The notes: a model not told the origin generated them from the sequence alone. A stretch of DNA of 64,000 nt from Shewanella glacialimarina (GCF_020511155.1 NZ_CP041216.1:4260001-4324000); one strand, 5' to 3'. Counted from the first letter of the stretch, positions 17,790 to 27,059 are shown. Numbers and translations are program-made.

Positions 17790-18038
17790 TTAGGCTTTGG
17801 TTACTACTTCAGCTAGGGTCCAAGACTTAGTCTTAGATAGAGGACGACACTGACTAATAGTCACTATGTCACCTTCATTACACTGATTAGTTTCGTCATG
17901 TGCATGGATCTTAGTAGTACGCTTGATGTACTTCCCATAAATAGGATGTTTCACTTGGCGCTCAATAGCAACAGTAATAGATTTTTCCATTTTGTTGCTA
18001 ATTACTTTACCTTGCAAAGTACGGATTTTATCAGACAT
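17790..18038 (-). CDS. rpsQ: 30S ribosomal protein S17
   Basis: 82 aa uS17, 16S 5-prime-domain binder with an OB fold. Recognised by LQGKVISNKMEKSITVAIE and HPIYGKYIKRTTKIHAHDE. Last gene of the S10 operon, overlapping the rpmC stop by one base. Confidence 0.99.
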   Translation of the reverse strand: MSDKIRTLQGKVISNKMEKSITVAIERQVKHPIYGKYIKRTTKIHAHDETNQCNEGDIVTISQCRPLSKTKSWTLAEVVTKA

Positions 18039-18229
18039 TACGCACCTGCCTTAGAAGTAATAATGGTCTTAACACGTGCAATGTTACGACGCACTAGTTT
18101 CAACTGATTCGTTTGAGTCAATTGACCAGTAGCGTGTTGCATACGCAGGTTAAACTGCTCACGCAGCAGACCAAGTAATTCAGCGTTAAGTTCTTCAACG
18201 CTCTTTTCTCTTAGTTCGCTCGCTTTCAT
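18038..18229 (-). CDS. rpmC: 50S ribosomal protein L29
   Basis: 63 aa uL29, two antiparallel helices at the tunnel exit beside L23. N-terminus [18 protein letters not shown] and C-terminal [15 protein letters not shown] are diagnostic. One-base overlaps with rplP and rpsQ. Confidence 0.99.
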
Positions 18230-18639
18230 TACATCACCGTCTTAGTTACGAAGGTAGTCTTCAGAGGTAGTTTAGCTGATGCCAAAGCGAAGGCTTCACG
18301 AGCCAACGATTCAGGTACACCACCCATCTCATAAAGAACCTTACCAGGTTGAATCTGACATACCCAGTATTCAACGTTACCTTTACCTTTACCCATACGC
18401 ACTTCAAGAGGCTTAGAGGTAATTGGTTTGTCAGGGAAAACTCGAATCCAAATTTGTCCTTGACGTTTAACATGACGTGTCATGGCACGACGTGCAGATT
18501 CGATTTGACGAGCAGTTAAACGGCCACGGCCGACTGCTTTCAAACCGAAAGTACCAAAGCTAACTTCAGTACCGTTCGCTAGACCGCGGTTGCGGCCTTT
18601 GAACATCTTGCGAAACTTCATACGTTTAGGTTGCAGCAT
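18229..18639 (-). CDS. rplP: 50S ribosomal protein L16
   Basis: 136 aa uL16, a late-assembly protein that organises the A-site and peptidyl-transferase architecture. [19 protein letters not shown] and the [22 protein letters not shown] loop are characteristic, including the arginine region hydroxylated in E. coli. Confidence 0.99.
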
Positions 18640-18650
18640 TAAAGTTTCTC

Positions 18651-19340
18651 CTATTTACCACGAGGCTTACGCTTAGGTTGCTGCTTTGGCTCTTCAATAG
18701 CAGGCATCATACCGTCTAGAACTTCGCCTTTGAAGATCCAAACTTTAATACCAATCACACCATATTGCGTGTGACTTTCAGCTGTTGAATAGTCGATATC
18801 AGCACGTAAAGTATGTAAAGGTACACGACCTTCACGATACCATTCTGCACGTGCGATTTCAGCACCACCTAAACGGCCGCTAACTTGAACCTTGATGCCT
18901 TGAGCACCAATACGCATTGCGTTTTGAACCGCGCGCTTCATAGCACGACGGAACATAACACGGCGCTCTAATTGCTGTGCAATACTGTCAGCAACAAGCT
19001 TAGCGTCTAATTCAGGCTTACGGATTTCAGCGATGTTGATTTGAGCAGTAGTGCCTGTGATTTTAGACACATATGCACGTAGTACTTCAACGTCTTCACC
19101 TTTCTTACCAATCACAACACCTGGACGGGCAGTGTGAATAGTAACGCGGATGCTTTTCGCTGGGCGTTCAATGACAATCTTAGATACTGATGCGGCCTTT
19201 AACTTTTCAGTTAAATATTGACGCACTTCCCAGTCGCTGTTCAGATTATTTGCATAGTCTGATCCATCTGCGTACCAGGTAGAGATCCAAGGCTTAGTGA
19301 TACCCAAACGGATACCATTAGGATGTACTTTCTGTCCCAT
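18651..19340 (-). CDS. rpsC: 30S ribosomal protein S3
   Basis: 229 aa uS3, at the mRNA entry channel. N-terminus MGQKVHPNGIRLGITKPW. The type II KH domain contains VVIGKKGEDVE, and the C-terminal domain includes KVWIFKGEVLDG. Sits between rplV and rplP in standard order. Confidence 0.99.
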   Translation of the reverse strand: MGQKVHPNGIRLGITKPWISTWYADGSDYANNLNSDWEVRQYLTEKLKAASVSKIVIERPAKSIRVTIHTARPGVVIGKKGEDVEVLRAYVSKITGTTAQINIAEIRKPELDAKLVADSIAQQLERRVMFRRAMKRAVQNAMRIGAQGIKVQVSGRLGGAEIARAEWYREGRVPLHTLRADIDYSTAESHTQYGVIGIKVWIFKGEVLDGMMPAIEEPKQQPKRKPRGK

Positions 19341-19352
19341 TGCTCTCTTCTC

Positions 19353-19685
19353 CTAGCGATCTGATACAACCACAGTAATGTGGCTGGTACGCTTCATGAT
19401 ACGATCAGCGCGACCTTTGGCACGTGGCATGATACGCTTCATAGTTGGGCCTTCATCTACGAAGACGGCTCCAACTTTAAGCTCATCAATATCCGCACCT
19501 TCGTTGTGTTCGGCGTTTGCTATAGCTGAGTCAAGTACTTTTTTAACTAGTACGGCGGCTTTCTTGGGGCTGAATGTCAAAATCTCGAGTGCCTTAGAAA
19601 CAGGCAATCCGCGAATTTGATCAGCAACTAGACGGGCCTTCTGCGCAGACGTACGAGCAAAACGATGTTTAGCTAAAACTTCCAT
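19353..19685 (-). CDS. rplV: 50S ribosomal protein L22
   Basis: 110 aa uL22, whose beta-hairpin (about residues 80-100, EGPTMKRIMPRAKGRADRI) lines the exit tunnel near the macrolide site. No deletion of the hairpin Met-Lys-Arg motif is seen. S10 operon. Confidence 0.99.
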   Translation of the reverse strand: MEVLAKHRFARTSAQKARLVADQIRGLPVSKALEILTFSPKKAAVLVKKVLDSAIANAEHNEGADIDELKVGAVFVDEGPTMKRIMPRAKGRADRIMKRTSHITVVVSDR

Positions 19686-19700
19686 CTTATTCCTCCCGTA

Positions 19701-19979
19701 TTAACGCTTCTTCGCTTTCTTATCTGCAGCATGGCCGCGATAAGTGCGAGTTGGTGAAAATTCACCAAGCTTGTGGCCGATCATTTCGTCAGTTACGAAC
19801 ACAGGTACGTGCTGACGACCATTATGGACAGCGATGGTCAACCCAATCATATTAGGGATGATCATTGAGCGGCGAGACCAAGTTTTAATTGGCTTTTTAT
19901 CTCCCGCTTCCATCGCTTTCTCTACCTTCTTCAGCAAGTGCAGGTCAATGAAGGGACCTTTCTTGAGAGAACGTGGCAT
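19701..19979 (-). CDS. rpsS: 30S ribosomal protein S19
   Basis: 92 aa uS19, head protein paired with S13. MPRSLKKGPFIDLHLLKKVEKA and HKLGEFSPTRTYRGHAADKK are diagnostic. 14 nt after rplB. Confidence 0.99.
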   Translation of the reverse strand: MPRSLKKGPFIDLHLLKKVEKAMEAGDKKPIKTWSRRSMIIPNMIGLTIAVHNGRQHVPVFVTDEMIGHKLGEFSPTRTYRGHAADKKAKKR

Positions 19980-19993
19980 GGCGAATCCTCTTA

Positions 19994-20818
19994 CTATTTA
20001 TTACGACGACGTACGATGTACTTGTCAGTGCGCTTATTACTACGAGTTTTGTAACCCTTAGTTGGCACACCCCATGGACTCACTGGATGGCGTCCACCAG
20101 AAGTACGGCCTTCACCACCACCATGTGGATGGTCTACTGGGTTCATTGCAACACCACGCACTGTTGGGCGTACGCCTCTCCAGCGCTTAGCACCTGCTTT
20201 ACCTAATTGGCGTAGCATGTGTTCGGCATTTCCAACTTCACCAAATGTCGCGCGGCAATCAACTGGAACTTTACGCATTTCGCCAGAGCGAAGACGTAGA
20301 GTTGCATATGCGCCATCACGAGCAACAACTTGTACATAGGCACCAGCTGAACGAGCGATTTGAGCACCTTTACCAGGCTTCATTTCTACTGCGTGAACAA
20401 CTGAACCAACAGGAATGTTGCGTAACGGTTTAGCGTTACCAGTTTTGATTTCAGCATCATTACCAGATTGGATTGGATCGCCAGATTTCATGCCTTTAGC
20501 AGCAAGAATATAACGACGCTCACCATCTGCGTATAATACTAAAGCAATGTGCGCAGTACGGTTTGGATCGTACTCAATACGCTCAACTTTTCCTGGAATT
20601 CCATCTTTATCGCGTTTGAAGTCGATTAGACGGTAATGTTGCTTGTGACCACCACCGATGTGACGGACAGTGATACGGCCAGTATTGTTACGGCCACCAC
20701 TTTTAGTTTTTCTCGCCAACAGGCCAGCAAAAGGTTTACCCTTATGCAGATCCGTATTCACCACTTTAACTACGTGGCGACGACCTGGAGAGGTTGGCTT
20801 ACACTTAATAACTGCCAT
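19994..20818 (-). CDS. rplB: 50S ribosomal protein L2
   Basis: 274 aa from MAVIKCKPTSPGRRHVV. The longer in-frame start at 20869 would overlap rplW. L2 is needed for subunit joining and peptidyl transfer. The conserved C-terminal GVAMNPVDHPHGGGEGR holds the key histidine of the family. S10 operon. Confidence 0.99.
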   Translation of the reverse strand: MAVIKCKPTSPGRRHVVKVVNTDLHKGKPFAGLLARKTKSGGRNNTGRITVRHIGGGHKQHYRLIDFKRDKDGIPGKVERIEYDPNRTAHIALVLYADGERRYILAAKGMKSGDPIQSGNDAEIKTGNAKPLRNIPVGSVVHAVEMKPGKGAQIARSAGAYVQVVARDGAYATLRLRSGEMRKVPVDCRATFGEVGNAEHMLRQLGKAGAKRWRGVRPTVRGVAMNPVDHPHGGGEGRTSGGRHPVSPWGVPTKGYKTRSNKRTDKYIVRRRNK

Positions 20819-20834
20819 GATAATTCTCCTTTGC

Positions 20835-21137
20835 TTACTCAGCGCCGCCGACGAAATCGATGTCAGCACCAGCAGCTAAAGTAACATAAGCTTTTTTCCA
20901 ATCGCTGCGACGGCCAGTACGGGCGCCAGTACGTTTGGTTTTACCTTTGTTAACTAAAGTGCGAACTGTATCTACTTCAACTTCAAATAGCTTCGCTACT
21001 GCAGCTTTGATCTCTGCTTTAGTCGCATCGATTGCTACGCGGAAAACTACAGTGTTGTTTTTCTCTGCAACAACAGTACTCTTTTCAGAGATGTGCGGAG
21101 CAAGAATAACTTTTAGCAAACGTTCTTCGGTGATCAT
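20835..21137 (-). CDS. rplW: 50S ribosomal protein L23
   Basis: 100 aa uL23, docking site for trigger factor and SRP at the tunnel exit. Recognised by ERLLKVILAPHISEKSTVVAE and KLFEVEVDTVRTLVNKGKTKR. Start overlaps the rplD stop by four bases. Confidence 0.99.
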   Translation of the reverse strand: MITEERLLKVILAPHISEKSTVVAEKNNTVVFRVAIDATKAEIKAAVAKLFEVEVDTVRTLVNKGKTKRTGARTGRRSDWKKAYVTLAAGADIDFVGGAE

Positions 21138-21739
21138 GCTAGCATCTCCTCAATTTGCTTCACTGCATCAGCAGTAACAAGAACAGTGTTAAACGCAATT
21201 AGACTTACTGGGTCTAGACCCGCAACGTCACGTACGTCAACTTTGTATAAGTTGCGAGCTGCTAAGAATAAATTCTCATCAACTTCTGCAGTAACAATTA
21301 GAACATCTTGTAAGTTCATTGCTGCTAATTTAGCTTTCAGCTCTTTAGTTTTAGGAGCTTCAACACTAAATGATTCAACAACAACTAGACGCTCTTGACG
21401 TACCAATTCCGAAAATATGCTACGAAGAGCACCACGGTACATCTTTTTGTTAACTTTTTGGCTGTGATCTTGAGTTTTAGCAGCGAATGTTACGCCACCG
21501 CCACGCCAGATCGGGCCTTTAACACTACCGGCACGAGCACGGCCAGTGCCTTTTTGGCGCCAAGGCTTTTTGCCTGAGCCAATAACTTCCGCGCGCGTCT
21601 TTTGGGCACGAGTGCCTTGACGTGCGTTTGCAGCGTAAGCTACAACTACCTGATGAACCAATGCCTCGTTAAAGTCACGGCCGAAGGTAGTTTCGGAAAC
21701 TTCAAGAGCGCTCTGCGCGTCTTTCAATACCAATTCCAT
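21134..21739 (-). CDS. rplD: 50S ribosomal protein L4
   Basis: 201 aa uL4. The long loop (about residues 45-95: RQGTRAQKTRAEVIGSGKKP and KGTGRARAGSVKGPIWRGGG) reaches the tunnel constriction. In E. coli free L4 represses the S10 operon by causing attenuation in the leader and by blocking translation. A leader with a suitable U-tailed hairpin precedes rpsJ here. Confidence 0.99.
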   Translation of the reverse strand: MELVLKDAQSALEVSETTFGRDFNEALVHQVVVAYAANARQGTRAQKTRAEVIGSGKKPWRQKGTGRARAGSVKGPIWRGGGVTFAAKTQDHSQKVNKKMYRGALRSIFSELVRQERLVVVESFSVEAPKTKELKAKLAAMNLQDVLIVTAEVDENLFLAARNLYKVDVRDVAGLDPVSLIAFNTVLVTADAVKQIEEMLA

Positions 21740-21756
21740 TACTATCTCCTCAGACC

Positions 21757-22395
21757 TTAAGCTTTAACTGCTGGCTTGATAATCAAGTCACCATTGGTAG
21801 CGCCTGGAACAGCGCCGCGTACTAATATCAAGTTACGCTCTGCATCAACACGTACAACGTGTAAATTTTGAGTAGTTACTTGTTCAGCACCCATATGGCC
21901 TGACATCTTCTTGCCTTTGAATACACGACCGGGCGTTTGGTTCTGACCGATAGAACCATTCGAGCGGTGAGCCAAAGAGTTACCGTGAGTCATATCTTGG
22001 GTACGGAAGTTCCAACGCTTGACGCCGCCTTGGAAACCTTTACCTTTTGATTGACCGGTAACGTCTACTTTCGCCACTTCTGCGAAAATATCAACATTAA
22101 GCTCAGCACCAACTTCAATGCCTTCGCCTTCACCATCTGCTAGACGCACTTCCCATAAACCACGACCGGCAACTACGCCGCCCTTGGCAAAATGACCTGC
22201 TTCTGCTTTAGTGATGCGATTGGCTTTTTTGGTACCTGTAGTTAACTGTAGTGCACGGTAGCCGTCAGTTTCTAAAGTTTTCACTTGAGTAACACGGTTG
22301 CCAGCTACTTCAATAACTGTTACTGGGATTGACGTACCATCTTCAGTGAAGATGCGAGTCATACCCACTTTACGACCAATAAGACCGATAGCCAT
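21757..22395 (-). CDS. rplC: 50S ribosomal protein L3
   Basis: 212 aa uL3, an early assembly protein whose loop reaches the peptidyl-transferase centre. MAIGLIGRKVGMTRIF starts the protein. GQNQTPGRVFKGKKMSGHMG includes the Gln that PrmB methylates in E. coli. Second gene of the S10 operon. Confidence 0.99.
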   Translation of the reverse strand: MAIGLIGRKVGMTRIFTEDGTSIPVTVIEVAGNRVTQVKTLETDGYRALQLTTGTKKANRITKAEAGHFAKGGVVAGRGLWEVRLADGEGEGIEVGAELNVDIFAEVAKVDVTGQSKGKGFQGGVKRWNFRTQDMTHGNSLAHRSNGSIGQNQTPGRVFKGKKMSGHMGAEQVTTQNLHVVRVDAERNLILVRGAVPGATNGDLIIKPAVKA

Positions 22396-22422
22396 CTCTC
22401 AAACCTCTTCTAAGGATCTCAA

Positions 22423-22734
22423 TTAACCTAAGCTAATCTGAACGTCGACACCAGCCGCAAGATCTAAACGCATAAGCGCGTCTACTGTCTTTTCTGTTGG
22501 CTCTACGATGTCAACTAAGCGCTTGTGTGTACGAATTTCATACTGATCACGAGCATCTTTGTTAACGTGCGGAGAGATCAAAACGGTATAACGCTCTTTG
22601 CGTGTAGGTAGTGGAATAGGACCACGGACCTGCGCGCCTGTACGCTTAGCAGTTTCAACGATTTCCGCTGTAGACTGATCAATTAAACGATGATCAAAGC
22701 CTTTCAAGCGGATACGGATTCTTTGGTTCTGCAT
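22423..22734 (-). CDS. rpsJ: 30S ribosomal protein S10 (NusE)
   Basis: 103 aa uS10. It serves both the small subunit and, as NusE, antitermination with NusB and NusG. MQNQRIRIRLKGFDHRLID and the loop GAQVRGPIPLPTRKERYTVL are diagnostic. First gene of the S10 operon, with TAGGAGC before the start. Confidence 0.99.
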   Translation of the reverse strand: MQNQRIRIRLKGFDHRLIDQSTAEIVETAKRTGAQVRGPIPLPTRKERYTVLISPHVNKDARDQYEIRTHKRLVDIVEPTEKTVDALMRLDLAAGVDVQISLG

Positions 22735-22898
22735 TGACCAGAGCTCCTAAAATGGACACATAAAAAATCACCCTCTTGCTACTTCCTGATCGGAAATGCA
22801 GAGCGAGATGATTTAACCGTTCGACTCCCAATCGGAGTCGCTATGAATATGAAAAGCCTAATCGACTCTTCTTTCGCTCACTGCACTAGTGCAGCGAG
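22735..22898 (-). promoter_or_regulatory. S10 leader with L4-type attenuator
   Basis: About 164 nt separate the predicted start site from rpsJ, close to the 172 nt S10 leader of E. coli. On the minus strand there are successive hairpins: CGCTGCACTAGTGCAGTG, CGACTCC-GATTG-GGAGTCG, and a long arm (22762-22814) beginning AAATCATC and ending GGTGATTTTTTA, with an inner stem TTCC/GGAA. The last one ends in a U-run, as does the E. coli hairpin at which L4 provokes termination. Fold inferred by eye. Confidence 0.75.
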
Positions 22899-22904
22899 TG
22901 GGCA

Positions 22905-22932
22905 ATTATACAGATCTGGTTTATAAGATCAA
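22905..22932 (-). promoter_or_regulatory. S10 operon promoter
   Basis: TTGATC (22927-22932), 16 nt spacer, perfect TATAAT (22905-22910), followed by TGCCCACTCG. Located between the tuf terminator and the S10 leader. Confidence 0.85.
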
Positions 22933-23021
22933 GGCCCTTTGTGCGTTATATTAAAATAAGTCTACACAATTCGTTGCGCAGCATTTTACACAATTATTGT
23001 CAAAATACTAGTAAATTTTTT

Positions 23022-23050
23022 ACAAAAAAAAAGGAAGCCTAAGCTTCCTT
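23022..23050 (-). terminator. Terminator of str operon after tuf
   Basis: AAGGAAGC-CTAA-GCTTCCTT (23031-23050) followed on the minus strand by nine T. It lies 24 nt after the tuf stop. The same hairpin follows the second tuf gene at 39810-39829. Confidence 0.95.
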
Positions 23051-23074
23051 TTTCAGTGTTAACTAAATTCGCAA

Positions 23075-24259
23075 TTAAGCAATAATTTTAGCTACAACAC
23101 CAGCACCAACTGTACGGCCACCTTCACGGATAGCGAAACGTAAACCGTCGTCCATCGCGATTGGGTAAATCAAAGTAACAACCATCTTGATGTTGTCACC
23201 AGGCATTACCATTTCTACACCTTCCGGCAATTCAATAGTACCAGTTACGTCCGTTGTACGGAAGTAGAACTGTGGACGGTATCCTTTGAAGAATGGAGTG
23301 TGACGTCCGCCTTCTTCTTTTGATAACACGTATACTTCTGATTCGAAAGTAGTGTGTGGGTTGATTGAACCAGGCTTAGCTAGTACTTGGCCACGTTCTA
23401 CGTCATCACGCTTAGTACCACGTAATAACACACCACAGTTCTCGCCAGCACGACCTTCGTCAAGTAGCTTACGGAACATTTCTACACCAGTACAAGTTGT
23501 TTTAGTAGTGTCTTTAACACCTACAATTTCAACTTCGTCTGATACGCGTACAATACCACGCTCAACACGACCAGTTACCACTGTACCACGACCTGAAATC
23601 GAGAATACGTCTTCGATTGGTAGTAGGAATGGCTTATCGATGTCACGCTCTGGCTCTGGAATATAAGTATCTAAAGCTTCAGCTAGTTCAAGAATTTTAG
23701 CTTCCCATTCCGGCTGGCCTTCTAGTGCCTTAAGCGCAGAACCTTGGATAACTGGTAAGTCATCGCCTGGGAAGTCGTATTCTGAAAGAAGTTCACGAAC
23801 TTCCATCTCTACTAATTCTAGTAATTCTTCGTCATCTACCATGTCACATTTGTTCATGAATACGATGATGAAAGGTACGCCAACCTGACGTGAAAGCAGG
23901 ATGTGCTCACGAGTCTGTGGCATTGGGCCGTCTGTAGCAGCTACTACTAAGATTGCGCCGTCCATCTGTGCAGCACCAGTGATCATGTTTTTAACATAAT
24001 CCGCGTGACCTGGACAGTCTACGTGTGCGTAGTGACGAACTGGTGTGTCATATTCGATGTGAGAAGTATTAATTGTAATACCGCGCTCACGCTCTTCTGG
24101 AGCGTTATCGATTTGAGCGAAGTTTTTAACTTCACCACCATAAGTCTTAGCTAACACAGCAGAAATAGCTGCAGTTAAAGTTGTTTTACCATGGTCAACG
24201 TGACCGATGGTGCCTACGTTTACGTGAGGCTTTTTACGTTCAAATTTAGCTTTTGCCAC
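23075..24259 (-). CDS. tufA: Elongation factor Tu, str-operon copy
   Basis: 394 aa GTPase that brings aminoacyl-tRNA to the ribosome. G motifs GHVDHGKTT, DCPGH and NKCD are intact. This copy starts with GTG (24257-24259). The second copy at 39854-41038 starts with ATG and encodes the same protein. By eye the two coding sequences differ only at the start codon and at two silent sites (24227 and 24233). It lies after fusA, closing rpsL-rpsG-fusA-tuf. Confidence 0.99.
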   Translation of the reverse strand: MAKAKFERKKPHVNVGTIGHVDHGKTTLTAAISAVLAKTYGGEVKNFAQIDNAPEERERGITINTSHIEYDTPVRHYAHVDCPGHADYVKNMITGAAQMDGAILVVAATDGPMPQTREHILLSRQVGVPFIIVFMNKCDMVDDEELLELVEMEVRELLSEYDFPGDDLPVIQGSALKALEGQPEWEAKILELAEALDTYIPEPERDIDKPFLLPIEDVFSISGRGTVVTGRVERGIVRVSDEVEIVGVKDTTKTTCTGVEMFRKLLDEGRAGENCGVLLRGTKRDDVERGQVLAKPGSINPHTTFESEVYVLSKEEGGRHTPFFKGYRPQFYFRTTDVTGTIELPEGVEMVMPGDNIKMVVTLIYPIAMDDGLRFAIREGGRTVGAGVVAKIIA

Positions 24260-24283
24260 GATATATTCCTTTCTTTTCAGAAG

Positions 24284-24302
24284 TGCTCGTTTAATTCGAG
24301 CA
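24284..24302 (-). repeat. Hairpin between fusA and tuf
   Basis: TGCTCG-TTTAATT-CGAGCA, a 6 bp stem without a U-tract in the 69 nt fusA-tuf gap. Possible mRNA processing or stability element. No known family assigned. Confidence 0.55.
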
Positions 24303-24328
24303 ATATAACATTTATGCCGTAACCAATA

Positions 24329-26425
24329 TTAGTTACGAGATTCTATAATCGCTTTTGCAATGTTTTGTGGTGCATCTGCGTACTTCAAGAACTCCATAGA
24401 GTAAGAAGCACGGCCCTGAGATGCTGAACGCAAATCAGTCGCATAACCAAACATTTCAGATAGAGGGACTACGGCTTGGATAAGTTTAACACCAGCGATG
24501 CCATCTTCCATACCTTCAATTATGCCACGACGGCGGTTTAAGTCACCTACTACGTCGCCCATATAATTTTCAGGTGTAGTCACTTCTACTTTCATACAAG
24601 GTTCGAGCAACACGGGGGTAGCTTCTAGCGCACCCTTTTTGAAGCCCATAGAACCCGCAATCTTAAACGCCATCTCATTCGAATCCACATCATGATATGA
24701 ACCATCGAATAAAGTGACCTTTACGTCAAGTACAGGGTAGCCAGCTAAAACGCCGTTCTTCATCTGTTCTTGAATACCTTTGTCAACGGCAGGAATAAAT
24801 TCACGAGGAACTGTACCACCTACAATTTCATTGACAAATTCATAGCCTTCACCTTCTTCACGGGGATCAATTCTTAGCCATACATGACCAAATTGACCTC
24901 GCCCACCGGATTGGCGTATAAACTTACCTTCTACTTCAACACTGGAACGAATAGTCTCACGATAGGCAACCTGTGGTTTACCTACGTTACACTCAACACC
25001 AAATTCACGTCGCATACGATCTACGATAATGTCTAAGTGTAGCTCACCCATTCCAGATATCAGTATTTGAGCTGAATCATCATCGGTTTCGACCTTGAAT
25101 GATGGATCTTCCGCTGCTAATTTTTGCAACGCAATGCCCATTTTATCTTGGTCTGCTTTTGAACGAGGCTCAACAGCAATGGTAATTACTGGTTCTGGGA
25201 ACTCCATGCGCTCTAGAATCACTTTATGATCTATATCGCAAAGAGTATCACCGGTTGTGACATCTTTTAAACCAATTGCCGCAGCTATATCACCAGCGCG
25301 CACTTCTTTTAACTCAGAGCGATCATTTGCGTGCATTTGCACCATACGACCAATTCGTTCACGTTTCTGTTTAACAGAATTGTAAACGGCTGCACCTGAT
25401 TGAAGTACACCGGAATATACGCGGATAAAGGTAAGTGTTCCAACAAATGGATCAGTTGCTATCTTAAAAGCTAATGCCGCAAAAGGGGCATTATCATCAG
25501 ATGGACGTTCTACTTCTTGCTCGTCTTCATCAATACCTTTAATTGCAGGTACATCAACTGGCGCAGGCAAGAAATCGACCACCGCATCCAATACTGCCTG
25601 AACACCTTTGTTCTTAAATGCCGAACCGCAGGTTGCTAAGACAATTTCATTATTGATAGTGCGCTGACGCAATGCATGCTTAATCTCAATTTCTGATAGC
25701 TCACCTGTTTCCAAGTATTTATCCATCAGTTCATCAGAGGCTTCAGCAGCGGCTTCCATAAGGTACTCACGCATATCTGCCGCCTTAGCAACAAGATGTG
25801 CTGGAATTTCTTCATAAGTGAATGTCATCCCTTGGTCTTCTTCAGACCAATTGATGGCTTTCATCTTAATCAAATCAATAACCCCTTTAAAATCCTCTTC
25901 TGTACCAATATTCATTTGAATAGGTACACAAGTGGCTCCAAGACGATTACGGATTTGTTTGATAACACGGTCAAAGTCAGCACCTGTACGATCCATCTTG
26001 TTAACAAATACAATGCGCGGAACGCGATATTTGTCAGCTTGACGCCATACGGTTTCTGATTGAGGTTCAACGCCTGATGAGCCACAGAAGACAACAACTG
26101 CACCATCTAACACACGTAATGAACGCTCAACTTCAATAGTGAAATCAACGTGACCTGGGGTATCGATGATATTAATACGGTGTTCAGTGAACTGAGCATC
26201 CATACCACGCCAGAAAGTGGTAACAGCAGCCGAGGTAATTGTAATACCACGCTCTTGCTCTTGTACCATCCAGTCCGTTGTGGCGGCGCCGTCATGCACC
26301 TCACCAATTTTATGAGACAGACCGGTATAGAACAAAACACGTTCAGTTGTGGTAGTTTTACCTGCGTCCACATGAGCGACGATGCCGATATTTCGGTAAC
26401 GCTCAATTGGGGTTGTACGAGCCAC
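24329..26425 (-). CDS. fusA: Elongation factor G
   Basis: 698 aa translocation GTPase. The G domain starts GIVAHVDAGKTTTTERVLF, with switch II DTPGHVDF and NKMDRTGADF. Domains II-V follow, ending in the alpha/beta domain with EPCMKVEVTTPENYMGDV. Full length for the family. Second-to-last gene of the str operon. Confidence 0.99.
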   Translation of the reverse strand: MARTTPIERYRNIGIVAHVDAGKTTTTERVLFYTGLSHKIGEVHDGAATTDWMVQEQERGITITSAAVTTFWRGMDAQFTEHRINIIDTPGHVDFTIEVERSLRVLDGAVVVFCGSSGVEPQSETVWRQADKYRVPRIVFVNKMDRTGADFDRVIKQIRNRLGATCVPIQMNIGTEEDFKGVIDLIKMKAINWSEEDQGMTFTYEEIPAHLVAKAADMREYLMEAAAEASDELMDKYLETGELSEIEIKHALRQRTINNEIVLATCGSAFKNKGVQAVLDAVVDFLPAPVDVPAIKGIDEDEQEVERPSDDNAPFAALAFKIATDPFVGTLTFIRVYSGVLQSGAAVYNSVKQKRERIGRMVQMHANDRSELKEVRAGDIAAAIGLKDVTTGDTLCDIDHKVILERMEFPEPVITIAVEPRSKADQDKMGIALQKLAAEDPSFKVETDDDSAQILISGMGELHLDIIVDRMRREFGVECNVGKPQVAYRETIRSSVEVEGKFIRQSGGRGQFGHVWLRIDPREEGEGYEFVNEIVGGTVPREFIPAVDKGIQEQMKNGVLAGYPVLDVKVTLFDGSYHDVDSNEMAFKIAGSMGFKKGALEATPVLLEPCMKVEVTTPENYMGDVVGDLNRRRGIIEGMEDGIAGVKLIQAVVPLSEMFGYATDLRSASQGRASYSMEFLKYADAPQNIAKAIIESRN

Positions 26426-26439
26426 GATTATACCCTCTC

Positions 26440-26498
26440 AACTAAAGCAAAATTTGCTTTAGACAATATCAACAATATGGAGCGGGCTAATGCCCGCT
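26440..26498 (-). repeat. Two hairpins between rpsG and fusA
   Basis: Two inverted repeats in the 81 nt gap: CTAAAGCAAA-A-TTTGCTTTAG (26440-26460) and GGAGCGGGC-TAAT-GCCCGCTCC (26477-26498), the latter a perfect 9 bp GC-rich stem. Neither ends in a T-run on the minus strand, so they are more likely stability or processing elements than terminators. Confidence 0.7.
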
Positions 26499-26506
26499 CC
26501 ATTATA

Positions 26507-26977
26507 TTACCAACGGTAATGAGCAAACGCTTTGTTAGCTTCTGCCATGCGGTGAACGTCTTCACGTTTCTTAACCGCAGTACCTTTGTTTTCAGACGCA
26601 TCTAGCATTTCACCTGCTAGACGTAGAGCCATAGATTTTTCACCACGTTTGCGAGCAGCTTCAACTAACCAGCGCATCGCTAGTGCGTTACGACGCACTG
26701 GACGAACTTCACATGGTACTTGATAAGTAGAACCACCAACGCGACGAGATTTAACTTCGACTGATGGACGTACGTTATCAAGAGCTGCTTCAAGGATTGA
26801 TAAATGATCTTCGCTTTTCTTTTCAGCGACAACATCTAACGCCTTGTAGATAATTTTTTCTGCAGTCGACTTTTTGCCGTCTTGCATAATGACGTTGATG
26901 AACTTAGCCAACAACTCACTGTGAAACTTTGGATCTGGTAGGATTTTACGTTGTCCTACAACGCGACGTCTTGGCAT
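26507..26977 (-). CDS. rpsG: 30S ribosomal protein S7
   Basis: 156 aa uS7, nucleator of the 30S head. MPRRRVVGQRKILPDPKFHS and RRVGGSTYQVPCEVRPVRR are diagnostic. In E. coli S7 represses the str operon at the rpsL-rpsG gap. Here that gap (26978-27059) can form a TTCC/GGAA stem, but I did not establish an S7 site. Confidence 0.99.
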   Translation of the reverse strand: MPRRRVVGQRKILPDPKFHSELLAKFINVIMQDGKKSTAEKIIYKALDVVAEKKSEDHLSILEAALDNVRPSVEVKSRRVGGSTYQVPCEVRPVRRNALAMRWLVEAARKRGEKSMALRLAGEMLDASENKGTAVKKREDVHRMAEANKAFAHYRW

Positions 26978-27059
26978 ATTAATTCTCCGTATGCTTCAGG
27001 TATTTCCAAAACTGGAATGTTAAATAATACTAGCTTGGCCTTACTTCTAACGGGATACG

